Origin: Clostridia bacterium
GTDB lineage: Bacteria; Bacillota; Clostridia; Oscillospirales; CAG-272
Direction: 5' to 3'
NCBI GenBank assembly: GCA_017462795.1
Contig: JAFTQL010000035.1
Span: 1-62,359, forward strand
Length of the DNA stretch: 62,359 nucleotides
The notes under the pieces were generated by a model. It did no database searches and was not told the DNA's origin. It saw nothing but the letters and a program-made list of their open reading frames with translations. Position 1 is the stretch's first letter. Each line of letters opens with the position of its first letter. Below, piece by piece: positions 26,092 through 35,180 of the stretch. Made by a program: the position numbers and the translations under genes.

Positions 26092-26789
26092 CTTAAAGCT
26101 CCTTCTCCAAACTCATCCTCGCCGAATACTTCTCTGCGGAATACTCTTATATTATCCTCGATACTGTCTCCGCAAAACACTGCCGACGTACCCGCCACAA
26201 AAATATTCGCGCCCGCGTTTTTCATAAGAATGGCATTTGGAACACTCACATTCCCATCCACCTCTATCACCATATCAGCTCTTCCGTGCTCGTCAAGATA
26301 CCGCCTCGCTCTCGCTATTTTATCAATAGAGTGGGGTATCATCCTCTGTCCCGCAAAGCCGGGATTCACCGTCATTATTAGCAATCCGTCTATGTCATCA
26401 AGAACATCGGCGGCAACCTCCACAGGTGTGGCGGGATTGAGCGCCAACAACACTCTTGCTCCCTTTTCCTTTACAGAGCAAAGCACCCGTTGAAGATGCC
26501 TCACGGACTCAAAATGAATACTTACATAGTCTTCCTCACCTATTGGAAAGGCATCAATATGTCTTTCCGGGCACTCGGTCATAAAGTGGATATCCAAGGG
26601 AATATCGGTCACGCGCCTGAGCTGCCTTACATAGTCGGTACCAAGCGCGAAATTGGGCACAAAGCTACCGTCCATAACGTCTATGTGCAACAGATCAACT
26701 CCGCCCTTTTCAAAGCTCCTCAGCTGTTTTCCGAGATCAATAAAATCACAGCACATCATAGAAGGCGAAAGCATATTCTTTATTTTCAT
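26088..26789 (-). CDS. Ribulose-phosphate 3-epimerase family protein
   Basis: 233 residues, TIM barrel with metal motifs LHIDVMDGSFVPN near residue 34, DIHFMT near 66 and IEVDGNV near 180. It should interconvert ribulose 5-phosphate and xylulose 5-phosphate, or a hexulose 6-phosphate such as allulose 6-phosphate, which uses the same fold. It ends four bases into rbsK and starts 19 nt after the DHDPS-like gene. Confidence 0.85.
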   Translation of the reverse strand: MKIKNMLSPSMMCCDFIDLGKQLRSFEKGGVDLLHIDVMDGSFVPNFALGTDYVRQLRRVTDIPLDIHFMTECPERHIDAFPIGEEDYVSIHFESVRHLQRVLCSVKEKGARVLLALNPATPVEVAADVLDDIDGLLIMTVNPGFAGQRMIPHSIDKIARARRYLDEHGRADMVIEVDGNVSVPNAILMKNAGANIFVAGTSAVFCGDSIEDNIRVFRREVFGEDEFGEGALR

Positions 26790-26808
26790 ATCACCGTATT
26801 CTTATCCT

Positions 26809-27741
26809 TCAACCAAAAAGCTTTTCCGTAAGGGTCATATTCAACAGAGCAAACTGATCTATGCAGGACTTCTGATAATCGGTAAAGTTATTTTCGTCCG
26901 CGCTCCTTGCGTAGGTCGGCATCTCTACTCCCTCATATTTGTTAAGATAATACTTTGCGCAGCAAGGATATGTAAGAGCCTCTATCATAGCGGAAAGTGC
27001 CAGATATCCCTGAAGGACTTCATTTTCCTCCTTCAACAGCCTGGAATAAAGCGCGGGGTGGAAATTTGCCATAACTCCGCAATATCCGTACGCACCGTCA
27101 CGGTAGCTTTCAAGCATGGTCTGACCGTTGGCGTTGAATATCTTCAGGTTACTTCCCTTACATATCTCAACTCTCCTTTTTATGGTGGGAGCGTCACCGC
27201 AGGTGTCCTTTATAAAATGAAATCTTCCCGTCTCGGCGCACCATTTTATCATCCTGTCGGAAAGCAGGCGCTTATAGGGCTTGGGACATTCGTACATTCC
27301 CAGAGGCATATCCTCGGGAAGCTCAGCCATAAGTCTTTCCGTATCCTCTATCCATTTGTCGTCGGTGGTATTTTCAATATCCATTCTGTTGCTTATGAGT
27401 ATGAGCGCGTCGGGCTTCTCAGCGCAGATGGAGTTCAGCTCCCTTACCTGCTCCTCAAAGCTGTCGGAAATGTGTCCCGACGCAACTATCATCATGGGCT
27501 CTCGGCTCTTATCCGAATCGGCAAGGGCTTTTGCCTTGGCGATTACAGTTCTTGTAAGCTTAACTCTCTCCTCAAGTGACATGAACATTATCTCGCTTGA
27601 CTGACAAGCGGCAAATATTCCGTCACAGCCCTGCTTCCAATACCATTCAACCAATTTCTCAACAGCACCATAATCGATCTCCCCGTTCTTATAGGGGGTG
27701 ATCATTGTGGGGTATACCCCGCCCTTTACTTTAAAGCTCAT
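26809..27741 (-). CDS. Dihydrodipicolinate synthase/N-acetylneuraminate lyase family protein
   Basis: 310 residues, class I aldolase barrel: N-terminal GGVYPTMITPY, Tyr in MYECPKPYKR and the Schiff-base Lys in FIKDTCGD. Typical members are sialate lyase, keto-deoxy sugar acid aldolases or dehydratases. The window has a sialidase, so a sialic-acid-like substrate is tempting, but the usual sialate kinase and epimerase are absent and this gene belongs to another operon; substrate left open. AGAGGT precedes the ATG. Confidence 0.8.
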   Translation of the reverse strand: MSFKVKGGVYPTMITPYKNGEIDYGAVEKLVEWYWKQGCDGIFAACQSSEIMFMSLEERVKLTRTVIAKAKALADSDKSREPMMIVASGHISDSFEEQVRELNSICAEKPDALILISNRMDIENTTDDKWIEDTERLMAELPEDMPLGMYECPKPYKRLLSDRMIKWCAETGRFHFIKDTCGDAPTIKRRVEICKGSNLKIFNANGQTMLESYRDGAYGYCGVMANFHPALYSRLLKEENEVLQGYLALSAMIEALTYPCCAKYYLNKYEGVEMPTYARSADENNFTDYQKSCIDQFALLNMTLTEKLFG

Positions 27742-27816
27742 AGTTTACCTCTGTTATTTCATGTATCATATTCTTATCCTATAGCTGAATAACGTCCACG
27801 GTAAGCCGCGCGGGTC

Positions 27817-28746
27817 TTATTTGTTATGACCCGCGATCCTTGCGAAAAGATCGGTAAACAGCGCGTCGCGGTTTATCCTGAAAACGTATCTTATCATATG
27901 TCTGCGAGGATCGAAGCCATATCTGTGATCGTATTCGGGAATAGGCGCGGGCGTGAGATATGATCCCATAAAACGATCCTTGTCGTTCAACAGCCACGCC
28001 ACCGCGGTAACATCCCATATACATCTGCTCCATGCCTTTCCCGCCGCATAGGATTCTGCCTCATTGATGGCGTTCCGGACCAGATAATCACCTATGGGAT
28101 TTGTACCCTTGAGCCAGAATTCAAGCTCCGGGCGTGTGGTTCTGAATTCGCTGACCACTCCCTGACAGGGCAGCTGCACCAAGGGTGCGCCGCATCCGAA
28201 AACTATCCTTGCTGCGGCAACGTCCTGCATCATATTGAATTCCCTTGAATCCACCCAATTGTGGCTTGGACCGCCAAGCCATACGATGACCGTATTTTCC
28301 CTCATCGCCTCTCTGTTTATGAGTATGGCGGAGGCAACATTGGTTATCGCGCCCAGCGCTACCACATATAAGGGGGCTTCGGGCGTATGAGCCGCCGCCT
28401 CCCTTGCTATATATTCAGCCGCGTCGGAGATCACAGGCTCATTTTCGTTTTTCATAAATATCTCGGAGCCGCGGTATACCTTGCTTTTCATGTCATGCTC
28501 GCCCATAAGGTCAAGCACCTTGATTATCTCATCATAGCTCTTGTTCATACCGTCGGCGGCGGACTCACTCCTGTTATTTTTAAAGGGAGCCGCGCATATT
28601 CCCAGTGTATTGATGCGCTCCTTTGCCAGAAGCATATATGTAAGCGCAAACTGGTCGTCTATCTCATTATAAGCATCCGTATCCAGAACGGCATCCACTT
28701 TGCCGCCCGGTACTCTTAAATTTTTATAGTATTGTTCGAGTGTCAT
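27817..28746 (-). CDS. Nucleoside hydrolase (IunH-like)
   Basis: 309 residues from ATG 28746, which has AAGGAA upstream; the longer frame to 28839 runs through a hairpin region and lacks a site. The calcium-binding DTDAYNEIDDQFAL motif near residue 20 and the VALGAITNVA segment mark the family, which splits nucleosides to base and ribose. Consistent with rbsK and the epimerase downstream. The C-terminal catalytic His region is diverged (IWDVTAVAW), so a non-standard N- or O-riboside is possible. Confidence 0.8.
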   Translation of the reverse strand: MTLEQYYKNLRVPGGKVDAVLDTDAYNEIDDQFALTYMLLAKERINTLGICAAPFKNNRSESAADGMNKSYDEIIKVLDLMGEHDMKSKVYRGSEIFMKNENEPVISDAAEYIAREAAAHTPEAPLYVVALGAITNVASAILINREAMRENTVIVWLGGPSHNWVDSREFNMMQDVAAARIVFGCGAPLVQLPCQGVVSEFRTTRPELEFWLKGTNPIGDYLVRNAINEAESYAAGKAWSRCIWDVTAVAWLLNDKDRFMGSYLTPAPIPEYDHRYGFDPRRHMIRYVFRINRDALFTDLFARIAGHNK

Positions 28747-28780
28747 GGTTTTTCCTTTCGTAACATCTCCAATAGCGACA

Positions 28781-28837
28781 GGCTGTCTATTCCCGCGCAC
28801 CGTAAATATATCCCGGTGCGCGGGGGAATAAACAGCC
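28781..28837. other. Long hairpin inside the operon
   Basis: Arms CCCGCGCACCG (28792-28802) and CGGTGCGCGGG (28814-28824), extended by AATAGACAGCC-type flanks to 28781 and 28837. It lies between the abundant-product solute-binding gene and the nucleoside hydrolase gene. With T-tract only on the plus side, it is more likely an mRNA stabiliser or partial terminator than a full terminator for the minus-strand operon. Confidence 0.5.
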
Positions 28838-28873
28838 ACGCTTTTTTAACCTATCAGAGTATTATAACCCTTT

Positions 28874-30394
28874 TTATTTGGCAAGCAACGTATCGTTGAA
28901 TACCTCATCAACCTTTTTAGATATCTGTCCCTTCATGATAGCGCCTCTTGTGCTCCACTTCAGGTCGTGCATCATAGCCTTACCGGGAAGCTGGAATATG
29001 TATGCGCCTCCAAAGGATTCGGATGTACACTGTCCGAGGTCAAACACAACATTGGCACGTATGAAATCGAACATCTGAGAATTTATCTCATCCTCGGAAT
29101 AACGAAGCTTCATACATATCTCAAACACGGCGGGAGTGACCTGACGGTATGCCTCACTCGCGAAATCCTCAAGAACCGCCGTCAGCATCAGCGCGTCCTC
29201 CTCGGACACATTTGCGAGAATACTCCACATTCTGTTTACGCCGGGACGGCAGGTGGAGATATATGTCTGCTGATCTGTATCGTATTTCGGCATGGGAACA
29301 ACTCCCCATTTGAAGGTCGTGGATTCGGATGTGCTAAGATGCTTCGCATTGGTAAGAGTATCTGTATGGAACAGCGCGTCTCCTCTGTTGAAGGCGGGAC
29401 GGTCGCGTCTTGTTGCATCGGCATAATGTCCGCCGTTGTCAAGCTCGCAGTATACATCGGGCTCATCGAGGAAATCCGTCATCTTGTCAACAAGGTCTAT
29501 CGCCTTTTCTCCGAAGTACTCCTCATCAAGTATTACCTTTTTCTCGGTGTCGCTGTACTTGAAACAGTTAAGTCCCGAGGCGAACCAGTACGCGTCAAGA
29601 TCATAGCCCGCGCAGGTATAGCCCCATTTTCCCTGCGTAACAATGTCGCCGTCGGCGCTGTCACGTATATTGCGGGAAAGCTCCATAAACTTTTCAAGTG
29701 TCCAGTTGCCCGACATTACAAGCTCCGTAGGCGATTCTACACTGTACGCCTCGACCATATCGATATTATAGAACATAGCCCAGACACCGTAAAGATAGCT
29801 GCTGGATATATCTCCGCCCAGCATGTATATGGAATCCGCTATTTTCATATCTCCGATAAGCTCATCGGGCCACCAGGGCTTTTCAAAATCAAGATATGAG
29901 CCTTCAATAGTACTCATGTCGTAAAGCAGATTTGAACACATGTATTCGCCCTGAGCTCTGAACCCGGTGGAAAAGAGAGAATATTCTCCACTACCGGACA
30001 AAACACTTGCTTCAACTTCTGCCTTCATGCCCGTGCCATCGTCTCCTATCAGCCTCAGATTTACGTTCAGATCCTGATTCACCTTCAATACCGAGTAGCA
30101 GACCGCTTTATCAACTATGTCCATTGAAGGGTCAAGTACTGTAAATATAGGTTCTGCCATCTCGCTGTATATACGTGCCCGCACAGCCACCTCTCGGCCG
30201 CCGTAGTCCAGCTCGCCAATGGGGAGCTCGCTGAGGATATATCCGTTGGCGTCGTATTTTGCTCCCTCCTCGTAGGTCTCAACGGTAATGGTATCGCTGC
30301 TGTTGCCGTCGTCGCCTCCCGTACAGCCCGCAAAGGCACACGTGAGTATCAACAAAGCCAAAAGAACGGAAATGATTCTTTTTATTTTTTTCAT
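28874..30394 (-). CDS. ABC-type extracellular solute-binding lipoprotein
   Basis: 506 residues. Signal with lipobox FAGC, so lipid-anchored outside the membrane. The fold-typical segments and LDYGGREVAV after the linker relate it to the binding proteins at 1 and 46666. It probably delivers an oligosaccharide to an ABC importer, but no permease gene exists in the operon. AGGAGG is 5 nt before the ATG; the Cys-tailed surface protein gene ends 39 nt upstream. Confidence 0.8.
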   Translation of the reverse strand: MKKIKRIISVLLALLILTCAFAGCTGGDDGNSSDTITVETYEEGAKYDANGYILSELPIGELDYGGREVAVRARIYSEMAEPIFTVLDPSMDIVDKAVCYSVLKVNQDLNVNLRLIGDDGTGMKAEVEASVLSGSGEYSLFSTGFRAQGEYMCSNLLYDMSTIEGSYLDFEKPWWPDELIGDMKIADSIYMLGGDISSSYLYGVWAMFYNIDMVEAYSVESPTELVMSGNWTLEKFMELSRNIRDSADGDIVTQGKWGYTCAGYDLDAYWFASGLNCFKYSDTEKKVILDEEYFGEKAIDLVDKMTDFLDEPDVYCELDNGGHYADATRRDRPAFNRGDALFHTDTLTNAKHLSTSESTTFKWGVVPMPKYDTDQQTYISTCRPGVNRMWSILANVSEEDALMLTAVLEDFASEAYRQVTPAVFEICMKLRYSEDEINSQMFDFIRANVVFDLGQCTSESFGGAYIFQLPGKAMMHDLKWSTRGAIMKGQISKKVDEVFNDTLLAK

Positions 30395-30433
30395 ATATCC
30401 TCCTGTGAAATTATTTTCAAAGACGGTTGCTTT

Positions 30434-32179
30434 TTATTTTTCCTTTTTACGTCCGCAAAACGCAAAGCAAGGTACTGCTATAGCAACGATCGCAAAAGCG
30501 GAAAGACTCAATGCCGAGCCACAGCCCTTATCTTCGGATGTATCGGTCGTATCGACAGCTGTTGTGCCTGCCGCGGTTGTATCGGTAGCCGCACCGGAGG
30601 TATCCGACGCGGATGTATCGGTTGCGGAGGTATCTACGGATGTGTCTCCGGTATCCTCAGGCTGATCATCACCGGGCTTGTCATCATCGGGCTGTTCTCC
30701 AGATTCTTCGTTCGCGTACATTGCGAAATTCTTGATTCCGTATACATCTCCGTTACGGAAAGCAAAGTACATATCGCCCTTGTTATAGAACAGCTCCTCT
30801 GTCTCTGTTATACCCATGATCTGCCAGCCCTCGCCGTAGTCATAGAACGATGTAATACCAAACTCGTCGCAGACGATCTTAAACTTAACGGATTCGCCCT
30901 CCGCCTTTTTAAAGCCGATTATGTCGTAAATATGAGCAAAGCCATCCTGCGCGTTGCCCTGAGTCAGATTACCGCTCTTCTGATACCACCAGATACCGCA
31001 TCCGGTGTCGATCTTGGTAAAGTTATCAAAATAGAATCCTATCTTAGACATTGGATTCGTGCTGTTGATATCCACAAGCACCAGCTCATACTCAACGGTG
31101 TAGCCTTGGAACGCGTTTTCCTTTGTAGTGTCAAACTCGGGGATATACAGAGTATTACCCTGAATGTTGGTGTTTTTGGATGTATCAAACAACACCATAT
31201 CCTTTTCCTTATCATAGGTAACAGCGGTGCTGTTCAGTCCGCCCTGCCATGAGGTAATACCTGCCATAGCCGTACCCACTGCGGGGAAGAAGCTTGCTAC
31301 GTTCTTTGCCTTTCTGAAGGTCTCCTGAGAGATAATGTATTTGCTGTCGGTCTCATATGTAGGCTCACGCTCGATCTCCTCAGAGGAACCGCCCGCGCTG
31401 AGCTCACCAAAATGGACATCGGAGATAGAGGCGCTGTTTGTAATGCTCAGTCCCTTGATACCCCATGTATCCTTGCCGCGCGCATTGAAGTACAGTCCTC
31501 CGTATGTAAAGGTCAGCTCATTTACGGCTATACCGTCATCTATAGCCACCCATTTTTCAGCCTCGGTATCATAGTAGCAGACAACTATCTTGTCTGTAGT
31601 CTGAATAATGCGGAATTTAACGGAGTCGCCCGCAGCCATCTCGGGAGCTATTCTCTCTGCCTTGGTATGATTCAGTGTCTGAGCTACGCCATTCTCATTT
31701 ACAAGAGCCAGACTCCTGTTCTTTGCATACCACCACAAAGTGGGACCCCATTCGTTTTTGTTGTTGTTCGCAACAAAATTCGCGTCTCTCGTTTCGGGAT
31801 AGGGAGAAAAATCAATGGTAGGATTGCCCGATGATGCGTCTACCAGCACCAGCTCAAATTCAAGGGTCTTTCCGCTGAGCCAGTTGTCCTGAGTGGTATC
31901 GATGGAAGAACCAGTAAGATCAAGCCTCATGGTGCACCAGCCGTTTGTTCTGCCAAACGTAAGCATCTCATTGGCGGTATCGTAAGCAACATTTGTATCT
32001 GTGAAGGCGGTGACAAGAGTGGAGAGCGTTCCCGCGGTATTCGCGGCGGCAAGATCGGACTGAGAGAAGAGTGTGTCGGACGAGCTCTCAGCCGCCATGG
32101 CAACGATACCGGGTATCGCAACGGTTAACATAGAAATAACAAGTATAAGCGCAGTAAATAATCTCAAAAATTTTTTCAT
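30434..32179 (-). CDS. Surface protein with two ConA-like modules and Cys-containing C-terminal tail
   Basis: 581 residues from ATG 32179 (AAAGGAA upstream; the ATG at 32218 adds only a charged prefix before the signal peptide). Two tandem copies of a module of about 210 residues (about 30-260 and 280-500; motifs LSGKTLEFELVLVD, WWY, WGIKGLSI), each also related to the module in the 32395 gene. I read it as a jelly-roll glycan-binding fold (inference). A Thr/Asp-rich linker leads to EDKGCGS near residue 551, a hydrophobic helix and RKKEK. No catalytic residues recognised. Confidence 0.75.
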   Translation of the reverse strand: MKKFLRLFTALILVISMLTVAIPGIVAMAAESSSDTLFSQSDLAAANTAGTLSTLVTAFTDTNVAYDTANEMLTFGRTNGWCTMRLDLTGSSIDTTQDNWLSGKTLEFELVLVDASSGNPTIDFSPYPETRDANFVANNNKNEWGPTLWWYAKNRSLALVNENGVAQTLNHTKAERIAPEMAAGDSVKFRIIQTTDKIVVCYYDTEAEKWVAIDDGIAVNELTFTYGGLYFNARGKDTWGIKGLSITNSASISDVHFGELSAGGSSEEIEREPTYETDSKYIISQETFRKAKNVASFFPAVGTAMAGITSWQGGLNSTAVTYDKEKDMVLFDTSKNTNIQGNTLYIPEFDTTKENAFQGYTVEYELVLVDINSTNPMSKIGFYFDNFTKIDTGCGIWWYQKSGNLTQGNAQDGFAHIYDIIGFKKAEGESVKFKIVCDEFGITSFYDYGEGWQIMGITETEELFYNKGDMYFAFRNGDVYGIKNFAMYANEESGEQPDDDKPGDDQPEDTGDTSVDTSATDTSASDTSGAATDTTAAGTTAVDTTDTSEDKGCGSALSLSAFAIVAIAVPCFAFCGRKKEK

Positions 32180-32256
32180 GATCTGATTATTCCTTTCTTG
32201 GATTTGGTTGTGTTTCAATCTTTATGTGAGGTCGCACAGTTAATAAATATTTTTGA

Positions 32257-32391
32257 TCAAATGTCTATTGAAAGAGCGTTTTCGGCTATAAATTCATTCC
32301 ATGTTGTATGTGTTCCGTATCCTGAAGCTGTGATAATATCCAAAGATACGATATTCATGCTTTCAATTTGAGGAGTAATATATTTTTTCAT
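32257..32391 (-). CDS. Small peptide B (44 aa), downstream partner of the domain-X protein at 32395
   Basis: Starts MKKYITPQIESMN and ends NALSIDI. GGGAGGT sits within the last codons of the preceding gene, and the ATG follows that stop by 3 nt. It keeps the family pattern: Thr-Pro-x-Ile-Glu at 6-10, Asp-Ile at 18-19 and Ser-Gly at 23-24, with a variable second half. No signal peptide. Function unknown. Confidence 0.8.
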   Translation of the reverse strand: MKKYITPQIESMNIVSLDIITASGYGTHTTWNEFIAENALSIDI

Positions 32392-32394
32392 AGC

Positions 32395-33612
32395 TTACCT
32401 CCCGTCCGTGCAGATAACTGCACCGTTACATTCGGCATTTGCCGCGTCATAGGTTATTTCATATGTGGGACCATATACATAAGTACCGTTCTCAATAACA
32501 TAAGGCTTAACCAAAAATACAACCTTGCCGATATTCTTCGGTATTTCCTCTATTGCCAATGCGCAGAAATACTTATCCTCCGGGGCAGCTATCACATCTA
32601 TATTTCCCTCTTTATCCGACGCAAGCAAAGAAGTGTATACATATTGATCGTTATAGCGCTTTGCGGCTACTGCTCCGCTCGTTGAATAAGACGCTGAGAC
32701 CTCAAAGCCTATCTCGGAGTAAACACCGCTGTCGAATACAGTTCTATCGACTGTTGATACAAATCTGATGTCAAAGGAATCTGATACCGAATCACTATCA
32801 GTATCGTAAAGCTCGGTATTCTGAACACCTAAAAATTCAGAGGCAGTATTTTCGTATATGATCAGATTTTTGATTCCCCAGGTATCCGGGTTTCTCGCAA
32901 AAAATATCAAGCCGCCTTTATTGACCTTAAGCTCGCTGACCGCATGACCATCATCAATAGCTACCCACGCTTTGGTATCGGTATCATAATAGTAATGTGT
33001 CAGCTTGTCAGCAGTCTGCGTCATACGCATCTTCAATGTCGTTCCCTCGGCGAGAGGTATGTTTTTTTCAGCAATAGTATGCTCGTAAGCACCGCTTTCA
33101 GTCGCTGCAACAGGATATGCATTAACAGACGATACACTTGAATTCTGATACCACCAAACAGCGGGACCGTTATTCATTTGATTGATGTAACCGCTATTTG
33201 CGGGATCTTCCGGCTCAGAATACGTGTGCATACTCAAAGTAAGATTTGTAGAAGCCTTTTTGACCATCACTACTTCAAATTCCACTGTTTTTCCGCTCAA
33301 CCAATTTGACTGTGTCATATCTATTTTGTCAGACGGTGCGGTTATCTTGAGATAACTCCAACCTGCCGTTCTGACAAAATCTATTCTGTCATTTTCGGTG
33401 TCATAGGTAACAGTAGTTCCCCACAAGCCCTCTGTTACGCTCGATAGGTTGTCATTCTCATTTGCGGCCTTTATGTCTGCCTGGGAAAACAGGACATTGC
33501 TCCTTGTAACGTCATCGGAGCTTGGCTGATTTGCCGCGGTGATTGGCATAACATAGGTCATTGTTGAAATAATCAGGATGAGCGCGATAACTAATGAACT
33601 CAGCTTTTTCAT
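32395..33612 (-). CDS. Secreted/surface protein with one ConA-like module and C-terminal domain X
   Basis: 405 residues from ATG 33612 (AAAGGAG upstream). Signal peptide; one ConA-like module about 35-255 (LSGKTVEFEVVMV, WWYQ, WGIKNLII) like those in the adjacent 30434 gene; then domain X about 265-405 with IRFVSTV, IGFEVS, YVYTSL, YFCALAIEEIP and GPTYEIT. No Cys tail or other anchor. Peptide B follows 3 nt after the stop. Probably secreted and glycan-binding; its retention at the surface is unexplained. Confidence 0.75.
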   Translation of the reverse strand: MKKLSSLVIALILIISTMTYVMPITAANQPSSDDVTRSNVLFSQADIKAANENDNLSSVTEGLWGTTVTYDTENDRIDFVRTAGWSYLKITAPSDKIDMTQSNWLSGKTVEFEVVMVKKASTNLTLSMHTYSEPEDPANSGYINQMNNGPAVWWYQNSSVSSVNAYPVAATESGAYEHTIAEKNIPLAEGTTLKMRMTQTADKLTHYYYDTDTKAWVAIDDGHAVSELKVNKGGLIFFARNPDTWGIKNLIIYENTASEFLGVQNTELYDTDSDSVSDSFDIRFVSTVDRTVFDSGVYSEIGFEVSASYSTSGAVAAKRYNDQYVYTSLLASDKEGNIDVIAAPEDKYFCALAIEEIPKNIGKVVFLVKPYVIENGTYVYGPTYEITYDAANAECNGAVICTDGR

Positions 33613-33698
33613 GTTTTTGTGTGCTCCTTTCTTCTTTTGTTTTTTATTGGGCGCGATTAACATCTAAAACAACATCACCATCCCTTCTTATATCTCGG

Positions 33699-35171
33699 TC
33701 AGTCGGTGAATCGGAAAGAATAAATGTCAGCGTCGGACATTATAAATCTTATCCGCACAGGCTTTCCCGCAAGATCGGAGAGCTTACCCTCGAAATTAAC
33801 CTCACGGTCGATGGAATTTCCAAACAGCTCACAGCTTCGGTATTCGTTCAGAGTCTTACCGTTTCTGTCAGCGATCTCGATGTAGATACATCCCGCCGCG
33901 CTTGTTTCAAAATTGACCGTAAGCTTATTTCCCGAAAAGACGATGGGCTTGGTCTCAAGCACCCGCCTGTCATACCCCGAATATCTGCTGATAAATCCGT
34001 CTGGGCGTATGCCGTAGCGGTACAGCAGATTTCCGCTCTTCTCCTTTGTCCATCGCTTGGTGGGAACGAGGAAGGAGAGCTCAGGTGCTTCATTTGGGAA
34101 GTCCGAGGGGGTTTCAAACATTCCCGCGTTCATAAAGCAGTCTCCATATCTCCATGACCAATCGTTCTCGGCTCCCGGGCGAAGAAAAGCTTCATCGGGG
34201 CGGTACCAGGTCCTCTTATCTCTTGAACACATAAACATGCAATCCGTCACCGTATATCCGAACCTCGTATGGCCGCTCATCCTCTCACGCCTTGCCTCTT
34301 TACCGCAAAGAGTCTCGTAATTGTCTGTCCAGCCTGATCTATCGGTATATCTTGCGGGAAATCCCACGGATATGTGTTCTGCTCTGTAATAGTTTTCGAC
34401 GTTGTTGGTATAAAGATGAAAATCTCTCGCGTCCTCGCCAAAGTCCAGTTGAACAGGCTCTGTCCAGTTTTTGAAGTCCTCAGACTCCATACATCTTATA
34501 TCCCTCGTCATCGCCCTGGGGAAGCCTACCATGCTGTCGTCCGAGGGACACGCGTCCTTATGCCAGCCGCGGAAATAGCAATAATATTTTCCCGTCCGCT
34601 TATCATAGTGCGCGGTATTCAGGGAATCAAAAAAGAATTTACGGGAGTATATATCCCAGCCGTATCTGAAGTGTATGCCATCAGAGCTTACATAGCACCG
34701 CAGATCACACTTGCCGTCATGTATACAGTTTGATATTCCCTTGTATTTCTCGTCCTCGGGACAAGCGGGATTATCATCCTTAAAAACATAGAAGTTATCC
34801 GTTGTGGGTGAGGTCGCGTCGGGGACAAGCGCCCTGCTCAAGATAATGTTGTTTTCCTTAGAGCCGTTGAACTCGCATATGCCAAGCTTTGGCTTTACCC
34901 AATGTATACCGTCCTTACTCTCGGCATAGCAGATACACACGCCCACAGGAGCGCCCCTTGCTCCCGAATGGTAATACATTCTCATTATATCACCGTCTCT
35001 GAACATGTTAATGAAATAGCAGTGGCTTCCTTCCCATTCCTCGTCAAAGCTTATCACATGCTCTCTGCGCTGCGGAGAATGCATTCTTTTCGGAGCGGTG
35101 GTCTTGGCTACGTCCACTATGTAATCATCCCAAAAGACCTCTCTGGACGAACCGATATTGATTATTTCCAT
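33699..35171 (-). CDS. Five-bladed beta-propeller glycosidase-like protein (GH32/GH43/GH130-type fold)
   Basis: 490 residues without signal peptide, so probably cytoplasmic. It begins with REVFWDDYIVD and later has the repeated FRDGDIMRMYYHSG, YAESKDGIHW and YVSSDGIHF segments seen in a propeller glycosidase-like family common in Planctomycetes and Clostridia. A small beta-sandwich (about 405-490) ends the protein. Candidate acidic residues lie in SSREVFWDD and DARDFHLY, but I cannot name the catalytic pair or the substrate. It starts 9 nt after the lipoprotein stop. Confidence 0.6.
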   Translation of the reverse strand: MEIINIGSSREVFWDDYIVDVAKTTAPKRMHSPQRREHVISFDEEWEGSHCYFINMFRDGDIMRMYYHSGARGAPVGVCICYAESKDGIHWVKPKLGICEFNGSKENNIILSRALVPDATSPTTDNFYVFKDDNPACPEDEKYKGISNCIHDGKCDLRCYVSSDGIHFRYGWDIYSRKFFFDSLNTAHYDKRTGKYYCYFRGWHKDACPSDDSMVGFPRAMTRDIRCMESEDFKNWTEPVQLDFGEDARDFHLYTNNVENYYRAEHISVGFPARYTDRSGWTDNYETLCGKEARRERMSGHTRFGYTVTDCMFMCSRDKRTWYRPDEAFLRPGAENDWSWRYGDCFMNAGMFETPSDFPNEAPELSFLVPTKRWTKEKSGNLLYRYGIRPDGFISRYSGYDRRVLETKPIVFSGNKLTVNFETSAAGCIYIEIADRNGKTLNEYRSCELFGNSIDREVNFEGKLSDLAGKPVRIRFIMSDADIYSFRFTD

Positions 35172-35180
35172 ATCTTTACC

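Noticed and set aside
26809..27741. Calling the DHDPS-family gene nanA because a sialidase is present
   Set aside because: It is in another operon with nucleoside and ribose genes; no nanE or nanK; the motif set does not single out sialate lyase.
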